Of a stretch of 64,000 bases of DNA, positions 55,950 through 63,484 are shown piece by piece. Origin of the DNA: JANXMY01 sp965246745 (GTDB lineage: Bacteria > Armatimonadota > Armatimonadia > Armatimonadales > Capsulimonadaceae). Where the stretch lies: the NCBI GenBank assembly GCA_965246745.1, contig OZ251980.1, positions 992,001 through 1,056,000 of the forward strand. The letters run 5' to 3'. The first letter of the stretch is position 1. Each line of letters opens with the position of its first letter. The notes beneath the pieces were generated by a model, which was given only the letters and a program-made list of their open reading frames with translations, was not told the DNA's origin and made no database searches. Made by a program: the position numbers and the translations under genes.

Positions 55950-56236
55950 CATCTCTCCTTATGTGTGACCGGGTCGGCGACCACCAGCGACAGCAGGCGG
56001 CACTGCGGGCAGCCGGCGTCGGTCAGGGGGCCGCGAAAGCGCAAATCGCAGCCGACGCAAAGGAGCCGCGCTCCGGGCCGGTATTTGCGGGCTTCCTCCC
56101 GCGCCGCCGCTTCCCCCCGCCGGGCGGCTTCAGCCTTCTCCTCGGCGTCTTGCCGGTCGCGCTTGGCGCTCCGCAGAAACAACATCAGCAGGCCGCCGCC
56201 GACCAGCAGGGCCGCCAAAACCACATCCCCGACCAT
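55949..56236 (-). CDS. Small membrane protein with zinc-ribbon-like C-terminus
   Basis: A 95-residue protein: an N-terminal membrane helix (DVVLAALLVGGGLLMLFLRS), a charged coiled-coil segment rich in Glu/Arg/Ala to about residue 55, then LLCVGCDLRFRG and GCPQC, a four-Cys zinc-ribbon pattern. AAAGGGG precedes the ATG at 56236. It is the first gene of the operon with the two SPFH genes, so it may bind them. Function unknown. Confidence 0.72.
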   Translation of the reverse strand: MVGDVVLAALLVGGGLLMLFLRSAKRDRQDAEEKAEAARRGEAAAREEARKYRPGARLLCVGCDLRFRGPLTDAGCPQCRLLSLVVADPVTHKER

Positions 56237-56320
56237 CGCCAGCCCCTTTCGTTTTTCAGCGCTCAGTGACTTTGACACGGCAGGCGCGAAGAAGTTGCAG
56301 AAGCCGGGGCAAACCGAAAC

Positions 56321-56350
56321 GCCCGCCGAACTCAGCCGAGTTCGGCGGGC
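56321..56350. terminator. Intrinsic terminator after the dprA-like gene
   Basis: A 13-bp perfect stem GCCCGCCGAACTC (56321-56333) / GAGTTCGGCGGGC (56338-56350) with a 4-nt loop. On the minus strand it is followed by GTTTCGGTTTG, so it terminates the helicase/DprA unit upstream; the T-run is moderate. Confidence 0.7.
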
Positions 56351-56366
56351 GCTTTCATGAAACTCG

Positions 56367-57647
56367 TTAAGAAGCAATCTCTGACGCGAACAAATTTTGT
56401 GCTTGATTTTTTGCGACGTAGCGGACAGGTTTGCCTTGTTTGGTAATTTGTCCTTTTTCGACAGCAATGTTGATCCAATCCTTGACTTGATCAGCCCTGA
56501 CATCCAGCGAAGATGCAAGTGACTTGACATCGCGCGGCTGTTTCAGATGTTCAAGCATCAATGGCAGCACAGCATCAAAAACTGTCGCTACAGGATTGTC
56601 TTGTGGGATATTTGTTAACGGAGATGTAACACTTAAGACTTCCACGGGCGGTTCGACTGAAACACCTGCTTCAAAGTCCATGTTGCTCTGTACTATTTCG
56701 GGCGAAAGCGGCTTGGTATGTGCGCCAAGCACCACTTGTGCCAGATCATCCCAGGGCGGTTCGGGAAAAGCAAGCGCGTTCAATTCCAAGAGTTGGCCAT
56801 TACCTGCGGGAACATTTCCCGTCATCCGCACATACACATACTGCTTTTTGAGGGCCTCCACGGCACCTTCCCAAGTACCTCCTTTGCCGGATGAAGTGCT
56901 GACGACAAGGCCGAGATCAGCAAGCGCATAGACATACTTATTGCGTCCCATTGCATTGCCTACATTAAAGCCGCTGCCCGGATCGTAGGGTGAAACAAGG
57001 ACAAGCATTTTTTCTATCAATGCTTCTCTGTATCTCACGGACAGCGAGGTTTTGCCTAAGCTGTCCGCCAAGACTCCCACAGCAAACCCTCCCGCTTCCA
57101 ATGCAGTCTGCATCGCCGCGCTGTCAATCCCGCGTGCGCCGCCTGAGACGACTGGAATCCCTTGCCGCGCACAGGCACGAGCCAGGGCTTGTGTATATTC
57201 CAGCGCTTCTTCATCAGCATCGCGGGAGCCGACAACAGCAATTCCGCCACAAGAAAGAAGCTGCGGATCGCCAACCCCATACAGAAGCGGTGGAGCTTGC
57301 CCTCCTAAAGCCGCCAATCGTTGCGGATAAACTTCACTGTCATAGCGGCTCAAAACCCAGATTCCTTGATTGTCCCAGCCCTCGACTGTAAGTGCTAGTG
57401 CGCCTCCGCGTCCCAGCAAAATGCGCAGGCGTTCTGCTTCAACTGGAAGGGCAGTGCCGGAAAGCACTTCTTCTCCCTCCGGCTGAACAAGAACAGCCGG
57501 GGAGAGTTTGCGCCCGCGCAGCCATTTTACCAGGCGGTTATACTCACTTTGAGTGAGCGATGCCACTTCCCCGTTGCCTGCTTTGTTGAAGCGGCCGCAA
57601 AGAAGCAGAATGGCCTGTGTTTCTTGACTTAGAATATGCCCGTACAT
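56367..57647 (-). CDS. DprA/Smf-like protein
   Basis: A 426-residue protein. The DprA Rossmann fold includes DSEVYPQRLAALGGQAPPLL near residue 103, GGIAVVGSRDADEEALEYTQ near 132, IPVVSGGARGIDSAAMQTAL near 164 (canonical SGxAxGID) and NAMGRNKYVYALADLGLVVS near 230. A C-terminal winged-helix-like segment (VKSLASSLDVRADQVKDWIN) follows. DprA normally loads RecA on incoming DNA. This one has an extended N-terminus and is coupled to a RecQ-PRTase gene 22 nt upstream in AT-richer DNA, so it is probably not the housekeeping copy. Confidence 0.87.
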   Translation of the reverse strand: MYGHILSQETQAILLLCGRFNKAGNGEVASLTQSEYNRLVKWLRGRKLSPAVLVQPEGEEVLSGTALPVEAERLRILLGRGGALALTVEGWDNQGIWVLSRYDSEVYPQRLAALGGQAPPLLYGVGDPQLLSCGGIAVVGSRDADEEALEYTQALARACARQGIPVVSGGARGIDSAAMQTALEAGGFAVGVLADSLGKTSLSVRYREALIEKMLVLVSPYDPGSGFNVGNAMGRNKYVYALADLGLVVSTSSGKGGTWEGAVEALKKQYVYVRMTGNVPAGNGQLLELNALAFPEPPWDDLAQVVLGAHTKPLSPEIVQSNMDFEAGVSVEPPVEVLSVTSPLTNIPQDNPVATVFDAVLPLMLEHLKQPRDVKSLASSLDVRADQVKDWINIAVEKGQITKQGKPVRYVAKNQAQNLFASEIAS

Positions 57648-57669
57648 TTGTTCCTCATTGTTTTGTTCG

Positions 57670-59745
57670 TCAGTCTTCGCTTTTTGTAGTCATCGCCAGC
57701 GCAACAGGAAAGACAGGCCCACTCCGTGCTTGAAGCAGAAGTGATGCAATTATGGTCAATGTCCATCGAGAGTCTACCATATCGTCCAGTAACAATACCG
57801 GCCCGGAAAGAACTTTTTCTCTGTTAACTGCAAACGCTCCTTCAATGTTGTGCGCCTGTTGATAGCTGTTTTGCATCTCTTTTTGCGGAGGTGTCTGACG
57901 TACCTTCACGATGCAGTTCACAAAAGGCAGGTTCAAACTCGCGGCGACCCGGCGACCGAAGCTTAGAACAAGTTCTGGGTGATTGAGCGATGGCACGCAA
58001 GTAATCCATTGCGGCGCAGGCATTAGCTTCCACCTGTGACGGATCATTTCAGCGACTGCGACAACTAATTGGTCATCAAAATGCTGTTCTTCCTGCTTGC
58101 CGCGCCTTACCATCTCACCCCAGCCGTCGTCACCCCAAAGACACAGTGCCCTACCCTCCTGAGCTAGTTGTGCTTTTGGAATTCCCGTATTATTGGCCCA
58201 CTTTTTCCGTGGCAAAATGGGCTGGTCACAGCGGCGCAAGAACTGGTTTGCTTTCTCTACGAGTGCTGGTGTTACAGTGTTAGGCAACAACATTCGTCCC
58301 CGGCAGACGGCGCATTTGCCACACGGCACCGGATTGGGGTCGTCTAGCTCCAAAGATAAAAACTGCATCAGGCAAGTTTGACTTTGTGCATACTGCCGCA
58401 TCTTTTCCTGCTCATCGCGCCGGATTTCTGTCAGCCGTATAACTTTCGCCGGATTGGGGACATAGCGCACAGGAGTGAGATACCAGCGTCCGTCCCTCTT
58501 GACAACGGGGGCCGGCGAGTGAACTTCAAGACTCTTCAATACTTTCTGAATCTGACCGCGCCCAAGATTGATCTGCGCTTCCAGTGAGACTGACGAAAGA
58601 CCGTCCTCAGCGTGCCTCAGTGCGGATAAAACCTCGCCTACATAGGCATCAGGCGGGAACGCAGTTCGCAGAAAATACTCAGCGATACGATCATCTTCTT
58701 TGCCGCTGAGCAGGATGCCGTATGCCTGAGAAAGCGCCCTGCCGGCACGACCGACTTGCTGATAATAATGCACGACGGAGCCAGGACGCTGGTAGTGAAT
58801 GACAAAACCCAAGTCAGGCTTATCAAACCCCATGCCGAGAGCAGTCGTGGCGACAAGCGCCTTGAGGGTGTTGTCCAGCAGGCTTTGCTCTAAGCCTTCT
58901 CGTTCCTCCGACGCGAGATCGGAATGGTAGGCGTGGGCATCCACATTTTGTAGTTGCAACCAATGAGCGACACGATCTGCATCACGAACCGTCAGCGTAT
59001 AAATTATTCCGCTTCCGGCGAGCTTTGGAACCTGCTCGGCGAGCCAAGCAAGCCGAGCTGCCTGCCCCGGCATGGCGATATTTTGTAGGCTGAGGCTTTC
59101 ACGAGTGAGCGGGCCGCGTGAGACTTGCAGATGAGGACCAAGCTGCGCTGCGACATCGGCAACAACGCGGTTGTTCGCCGTGGCGGTCGTCGCCAGCATG
59201 GGAATGTTGCTTGGTAACGATTGAAGTATGCGAGTGATGCGCTGGTAATCAGGCCGGAAATCGTGTCCCCAATCAGAAATGCAATGAGCTTCATCCACAA
59301 TGAAGAACCCAATGCGATTTGCAATCGGAAGCAGAACATTTTGACGAAAATCGTCATTGGCAAGCTTCTCAGGAGAAACTAAAAGAACGTCAACTTGATC
59401 GGCTTGGATTTTCCGCTTGATCTCCGCCCACTCGTCTTGATTAGAAGAGTTGAGTGTCGCCGCACGGACGCCGATCCGCTCGGCAGCGGCAATTTGGTTC
59501 CGCATCAGTGCCAGCAGGGGCGAGACCAGCAATGCTGGCCCCGCGCCTTGATCCCGCAAAAGGCGTACTGTTAAAAAGTAAACGCTGCTTTTGCCCCAGC
59601 CAGTGCGCTGGACGACAAGAAGCCGCGCTCTCTGCTGTATCAACGCTTGGATTGCTTCGTACTGACCGGGGCGAAAATCCGCTCTCGGGTCAGCGAGCGA
59701 TTGCCGAAGCAAGGCAAGCGCCTTTTGTTTGAATGCGTCAGTCAT
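57670..59745 (-). CDS. RecQ-family helicase fused to a ComF-like phosphoribosyltransferase
   Basis: A 691-residue fusion. Helicase motif I is VVQRTGWGKSSVYF near residue 45, DEAH in IVDEAHCISDWGHDFRPDYQ near 150, ATTATAN near 184 and motif VI YQQVGRAGRA near 330. A four-Cys RecQ zinc site follows near residue 465 (VPCGKCAVCRGR). The last 180 residues are a ComF-type PRTase with VLLLDDMVDSRWTLT near 648. The gene is AT-richer than its surroundings. It is operonic with DprA: helicase, DprA and a ComF domain are all competence/ssDNA functions, combined here in one cassette. Confidence 0.88.
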   Translation of the reverse strand: MTDAFKQKALALLRQSLADPRADFRPGQYEAIQALIQQRARLLVVQRTGWGKSSVYFLTVRLLRDQGAGPALLVSPLLALMRNQIAAAERIGVRAATLNSSNQDEWAEIKRKIQADQVDVLLVSPEKLANDDFRQNVLLPIANRIGFFIVDEAHCISDWGHDFRPDYQRITRILQSLPSNIPMLATTATANNRVVADVAAQLGPHLQVSRGPLTRESLSLQNIAMPGQAARLAWLAEQVPKLAGSGIIYTLTVRDADRVAHWLQLQNVDAHAYHSDLASEEREGLEQSLLDNTLKALVATTALGMGFDKPDLGFVIHYQRPGSVVHYYQQVGRAGRALSQAYGILLSGKEDDRIAEYFLRTAFPPDAYVGEVLSALRHAEDGLSSVSLEAQINLGRGQIQKVLKSLEVHSPAPVVKRDGRWYLTPVRYVPNPAKVIRLTEIRRDEQEKMRQYAQSQTCLMQFLSLELDDPNPVPCGKCAVCRGRMLLPNTVTPALVEKANQFLRRCDQPILPRKKWANNTGIPKAQLAQEGRALCLWGDDGWGEMVRRGKQEEQHFDDQLVVAVAEMIRHRWKLMPAPQWITCVPSLNHPELVLSFGRRVAASLNLPFVNCIVKVRQTPPQKEMQNSYQQAHNIEGAFAVNREKVLSGPVLLLDDMVDSRWTLTIIASLLLQARSGPVFPVALAMTTKSED

Positions 59746-59770
59746 TTTACCCTCCGTGATTTGACCGTTT

Positions 59771-60748
59771 TTATATGGGGCTATCGGCCTGTAAATCCAG
59801 ATACGCCAGCTCGCCCGGCGTCAGCGTCACCTCCAAAGCGGCGGTATTGGCGGCGAACTGCTCGGGAGTGAGGCAGGACACCAGCGGAAACAAGTTCATC
59901 GGCTGGCTGAGGATAAACGCCAGGGCGATTTGGGGGACCGAAAGAGTTTTCGATTGGGCCAGCTCGCGGGCGCGGTCGAGGCGCTCGAAATTGGTCTCGC
60001 CGCAGTAGCATTTGATGCAAAGCTGGGCGAAGTAATCGTCTTTGCCGAACGACTCCAAGTTGTCCCGGCGGTACAAGTCGGAAAAAAAGCCGCCGGCGAG
60101 GCTGGACCAGGGCATCACGGCGATCTGCGACCCGGCATAATAAGCGCGGGCGGCCTGCCCTGCCGGGCCGCTGATGGACAGGCAGTCATCCCACGGCGGC
60201 GCGTACATCTCGGCGAGGCTGAAGTTTGGGCTGGACACGGCAAACGGGGTCAGGCCGTGCGCGGCGGCGTAGTCGTTGGCTTCCTTGATGCGCTCCCAGG
60301 CCCAGTTGGAGCCGCCGAACGCGCCGATTTTGCCGGCGGCTTTGTGCGTGTTCAGCGCCTCCACAATCGGGCCGACCGGGACGGCCGGGTCGTCGCGGTG
60401 CAGAACGTAGAGATCAAAATAGTCGGTTTGCTGACGCCGCAGCGACTCGGTCAGGTCCGACTCGATGTCTTCGGGGGTCACCCGGTTTCGGCCATAGGGG
60501 TGAGCGCCTTTGGCGAGAACAACCACTTGGTCTTTGACCCCGCGCTCGCGCACCCAGCGGCCCAGCAGGGTTTCATTGCCTTCGCCGTAAACATGGGCCG
60601 TGTCGAAAGTGTTGATGCCGTGCTCCAGCGCCGTGTCAAGCAGCGCAAACGCCCGGTCCGGGTCCGCCGGGCTGAAGCTGGCGTTGGCCGTGCCCTGCAC
60701 TAATCGCGAAACCGGCTTGGTGACGCCGGGAATGCTGCCGTACTTCAT
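59771..60748 (-). CDS. Aldo/keto reductase
   Basis: A 325-residue AKR of the Tas/YajO-type. It starts MKYGSIPGVTKPVSRLVQGT; AGGAG precedes the ATG at 60748. Catalytic tetrad residues are visible in GINTFDTAHVYGEGNETLLG (D, Y) near 45, VVLAKGAHPYG (K) near 78 and YFDLYVLHRDDP (H) near 118. NADPH-dependent reduction of carbonyls; the substrate is unknown. Longer upstream frame rejected because it overlaps the aminotransferase gene. Confidence 0.9.
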   Translation of the reverse strand: MKYGSIPGVTKPVSRLVQGTANASFSPADPDRAFALLDTALEHGINTFDTAHVYGEGNETLLGRWVRERGVKDQVVVLAKGAHPYGRNRVTPEDIESDLTESLRRQQTDYFDLYVLHRDDPAVPVGPIVEALNTHKAAGKIGAFGGSNWAWERIKEANDYAAAHGLTPFAVSSPNFSLAEMYAPPWDDCLSISGPAGQAARAYYAGSQIAVMPWSSLAGGFFSDLYRRDNLESFGKDDYFAQLCIKCYCGETNFERLDRARELAQSKTLSVPQIALAFILSQPMNLFPLVSCLTPEQFAANTAALEVTLTPGELAYLDLQADSPI

Positions 60749-60773
60749 AAATGCGACTCCTGAGTTCCAAATT

Positions 60774-62015
60774 TTAACGAGAGGCGGCGTGCCGCGCCGG
60801 CTGCGCGGCGTCAATCTTTCGGACAAAACGCCCGATTTTATGCAGCGCTTCTTCGATTTTAGCGAGGCTGGTGGCATACGAGCAGCGGATATGCCCTTCG
60901 CCGCCGAGGCCGAATGCCGTGCCGGGGACAACCGCGACATGCTCCTCAAACAAAAGCCGCTCGGCGAACTCTTCCGAGGTCAGCCCTGTGCGCCGGATGC
61001 TCGGGAACGCGTAAAACGCCCCAGACGGCAGGTGGCATTCCAGCCCCGCTTGGTTCAGGCCGTCTACAATCAATCGCCGCCGCTGGTTGTACTGCCCGAC
61101 CATATCCTTGACGGCCGGCTCGCCGCTTTTCAGCGCTTCCATCGCCGCTTTCTGGCCGGTGGTCGGAGCGCACATGATGGTATAAGTGTGGATTTTGAGC
61201 AGGGCGGCCAGGACCGGCGCGGGGGCGCAGACATAGCCGAGCCGCCACCCGGTCATGGCATAGGCTTTCGAGAAGCCGTTCAGGAGAATGGTCCGCTCCC
61301 ACGCGCCCGGCAGCGAGGCGACGCTCGTATGCACGCCGTCGTAGGTCAATCGGTCGTAAATCTCGTCGCTGATTAAGTATAAATTGTGACGGACGGCAAA
61401 GTCCACAATCGGCTGCAAAAACTCGCGCGGCATGGTCGCGCCGGTGGGGTTCGACGGATACCCCAGCACAATCGCCCGCGTGCGCGGGGTCCGCGCCGCC
61501 TCGAGCTGGTCCACCGTGACCCGGAACTCATTCTCCATTGTGGTCAAAATGCCGACGGGCACGCCGCCCGCAAGACTGACGCACGGCTTGTACGACACAT
61601 AGCACGGCTCGGGAACCAGCACTTCGTCGCCGGGGTCGAGAATCGCCCGCATCGCAATGTCCATGCCTTCGGAAACGCCGACCGTGACCAAAAGCTCGGT
61701 TTTCGGGTCATACCGCAGGCCGTACAGCGCGTGAAGCTGTTTTGCGATAAGCTCGCGCAGCTCCAAAATGCCCAGATTGGACGTGTAGGTCGTCTGCCCC
61801 CGCTCGAGCGAGTAAATCGCGGCTTCCCGAATCGTCCACGGCGTCAAAAAGTCCGGCTCGCCGATAGACAGCGAGATCACGTCTTCCATCTGCGCGGCGA
61901 TGTCGAAGAACCGCCGGATGCCCGACTGCGGCAGCTCGCGCACCAGGCGCGACAAGGGCAGCCCGGCAGAAGTATGTTTTTCAGAAGTATGTTTTGGTGT
62001 GGCTTCGTTGCTCAT
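60774..62015 (-). CDS. Class I/II PLP-dependent aminotransferase
   Basis: A 413-residue aminotransferase. VISLSIGEPDFLTPWTIREA near residue 48, YPSNPTGATM near residue 182, DEIYDRLTYDG near 218 and the PLP lysine in LNGFSKAYAMTGWRLGYVCA near 250. It resembles aspartate/aromatic aminotransferases of the alpha family. The start at 62015 reads SNEATPKHTSEKHTSAGLPL, where HTSEK is duplicated by an exact 15-bp tandem repeat (61967-61996). It lies ahead of the AKR gene. Confidence 0.9.
   Translation of the reverse strand: MSNEATPKHTSEKHTSAGLPLSRLVRELPQSGIRRFFDIAAQMEDVISLSIGEPDFLTPWTIREAAIYSLERGQTTYTSNLGILELRELIAKQLHALYGLRYDPKTELLVTVGVSEGMDIAMRAILDPGDEVLVPEPCYVSYKPCVSLAGGVPVGILTTMENEFRVTVDQLEAARTPRTRAIVLGYPSNPTGATMPREFLQPIVDFAVRHNLYLISDEIYDRLTYDGVHTSVASLPGAWERTILLNGFSKAYAMTGWRLGYVCAPAPVLAALLKIHTYTIMCAPTTGQKAAMEALKSGEPAVKDMVGQYNQRRRLIVDGLNQAGLECHLPSGAFYAFPSIRRTGLTSEEFAERLLFEEHVAVVPGTAFGLGGEGHIRCSYATSLAKIEEALHKIGRFVRKIDAAQPARHAASR
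61967..61996. repeat. 15-bp tandem duplication at the aminotransferase start
   Basis: CAGAAGTATGTTTTT and CAGAAGTATGTTTTG, one mismatch, head to tail, within the first 20 codons of the gene. Confidence 0.9.
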
Positions 62016-62118
62016 AGCTTTTTTGTGCGGCTTTAGTTCAGGGCGCTTCGCCCGGATACCCGTCAATGGCGATTTCAATCAGTTTCAGGATGTCCCGTCC
62101 GCCCTGCTCGCCAACCGT
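62016..62118 (-). pseudogene. Possible displaced 3' end of the adjacent gene
   Basis: After the TAG of the 62119-62538 gene the sequence in another frame stays open and reads RRLASRAGRDILKLIEIAID then GYPGEAP-stop. It is amphipathic and gene-like and may be the original C-terminus, cut off by a frameshift near 62118. The evidence is composition only. Confidence 0.3.
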
Positions 62119-62538
62119 CTAGGGATACTCGGCATTCTCAGTTGTTTGATCGCGGTCTACCGCCGGGGCCAGCTTTTCAATTTCCAGGGCCAGCAGCCGC
62201 CCGTAACGCTCCATTTGCCGGCGCTTCGCGCCCTGAGCCTCGTAACGACGACGAACCGGCGTAGACTTCAAGTAAATCGCAATGAACTTTGCGAAAACAA
62301 CATGGCTGTAAAGATCGTCGGGCGTAAACGCGACCGGGTTTCCCAGCCGGTAGGCTTTGGCAATCTTTTCACAGGCCATTTGCAAATCACAGGCCATTTG
62401 CAAAAATTGGAGCCGGTGGCACTCCTCGGCATCAGCCAGTCGGTCACGGCAGACGGCAAAGTCGGAGCGGCTTTGCTCGGCGTAAGCGTCGGCGAGCCGC
62501 CTCCGTGTCTGCTCTGACCATCCGGCTTCCAGCCTCAC
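62119..62538 (-). CDS. Hypothetical helical protein
   Basis: A 139-residue mostly helical protein: RRRLADAYAEQSRSDFAVCR, ECHRLQFLQMACDLQMACEK near residue 40 (LQMAC duplicated by an 18-bp tandem repeat at 62376-62411) and ERYGRLLALEIEKLAPAVDR. The ECHRLxxLQMAxEKLAKAY motif recalls HEPN-like hypothetical proteins. GTG start overlaps the stop of the upstream gene (GTGA). It may be cut short at the 3' end. Confidence 0.6.
   Translation of the reverse strand: MRLEAGWSEQTRRRLADAYAEQSRSDFAVCRDRLADAEECHRLQFLQMACDLQMACEKIAKAYRLGNPVAFTPDDLYSHVVFAKFIAIYLKSTPVRRRYEAQGAKRRQMERYGRLLALEIEKLAPAVDRDQTTENAEYP
62376..62411. repeat. 18-bp tandem duplication inside a gene
   Basis: CACAGGCCATTTGCAAAT and CACAGGCCATTTGCAAAA, 17 of 18 identical, in frame, duplicating LQMACD/LQMACE in the protein. 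Confidence 0.9.
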
Positions 62539-62897
62539 CGTTGATGTCCATTCCCGCCCTTCGCCGGTGCAGCAGGCAGGGCATACTCAGTCATGTCGAG
62601 CTTTTCGTTCCAGTTCCAGCCGGGCGGCAGCGGGATTTCGTTCCGCACGACCTGCTCCATTTCTTCGGGCGTGATTGTCGCCACTGTGGTCGAATACGGC
62701 AATTCTTCCGAGCCGCCGAACGTAAACGGCATCACGCTCCCGGACGCGGGGGTGTCCGGGCTGACTTCCAGAAACTTGATCGGCTCGCGCGGATCATCTT
62801 CGTTGGGCGACAAAAAGCGGTACACTTTTGTCATGCGCGGGTCCACCTGGAAATGCCATTCCAGCAGCGCGGGAATCGCTTCTTCTTTTGTCGGCAT
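62535..62897 (-). CDS. Hypothetical protein, coupled to the preceding gene
   Basis: A 120-residue acidic protein: PALLEWHFQVDPRMTKVYRF at residues 9-28, then EPIKFLEVSPDTPASGSVMP and NEIPLPPGWNWNEKLDMTEY near 86-105. GGGAACAAA precedes the ATG. It shares a GTGA overlap with the helical gene, a toxin-antitoxin-like arrangement, but no family is recognised. Confidence 0.6.
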   Translation of the reverse strand: MPTKEEAIPALLEWHFQVDPRMTKVYRFLSPNEDDPREPIKFLEVSPDTPASGSVMPFTFGGSEELPYSTTVATITPEEMEQVVRNEIPLPPGWNWNEKLDMTEYALPAAPAKGGNGHQR

Positions 62898-62922
62898 TTT
62901 GTTCCCTTACTCCCCTTTGCGC

Positions 62923-63432
62923 TTACGGCGAGACGATCAATCGCTGGTCGCCCTCGACTTCGACAAACAAATCCTGGTCTTCTTTGTAGCGGCGCAGAAG
63001 GAAATGCGTGTCGGTGGCGGTGACGCCTTCCAAAGTGGAGAGTTTTTCGGCGACAAACCGGCCCACTTCGCGCATGTGCCGGCCTTCGACCACGACGCGC
63101 AGGTCGCTGCCGCCGGAGACGAGCCACACGGAATGCACTTCCGGGTAGCGGTACAAGCGCTCGGCGACCGCGTCAAAGCCGACTTCGCGGGCGGGGAGCA
63201 CTTTGACATCAATAAACGCAAAGACGCGCTCGACGCCCGCTTTTTCCCAGTCTACGATGGTTTTGTAGTGCTTGATGATGCCCCGCCGCTCGTAGTCCGT
63301 TATCGCCGCGCGTACTTCCGAAACCGCGCGGCCCGTCAGGGTCGCAATCGTCTCGGGGGACGTGCGGGCGTCGCGGGCGAGAATGGTTAAAATCTCGTCC
63401 GGCTGCGTTTGGGTGTCCGGCAGGCTGTTCAT
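62923..63432 (-). CDS. Lrp/AsnC family transcriptional regulator
   Basis: A 169-residue regulator. Winged HTH at residues 15-62 (ILARDARTSPETIATLTGRA, VRAAITDYERRGIIKHYKTI), then the RAM ligand-binding domain (VERVFAFIDVKVLPAREVGF, SVWLVSGGSDLRVVVEGRHM). Lrp proteins sense amino acids; an aminotransferase lies about 0.9 kb downstream. The start at 63432 is set by a leaderless promoter. Confidence 0.92.
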   Translation of the reverse strand: MNSLPDTQTQPDEILTILARDARTSPETIATLTGRAVSEVRAAITDYERRGIIKHYKTIVDWEKAGVERVFAFIDVKVLPAREVGFDAVAERLYRYPEVHSVWLVSGGSDLRVVVEGRHMREVGRFVAEKLSTLEGVTATDTHFLLRRYKEDQDLFVEVEGDQRLIVSP

Positions 63433-63438
63433 AAGGGA

Positions 63439-63467
63439 AGTATGGCACGGGGCGCGAAAGAAGTCAA
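63439..63467 (-). promoter_or_regulatory. Promoter for leaderless Lrp transcript
   Basis: On the minus strand TTGACT (63462-63467), a 17-nt spacer and CATACT (63439-63444), then 6 nt and the ATG at 63432. The -35 TTGACT is repeated 11 nt upstream by a small duplication. Confidence 0.75.
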
Positions 63468-63484
63468 GACAAAGTCAAGGCAGG

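Noticed and set aside
56237..56530. Upstream extension of the zinc-ribbon protein to 193 residues
   Set aside because: It crosses the terminator and the end of dprA; AAAGGGG before 56236 marks the start.
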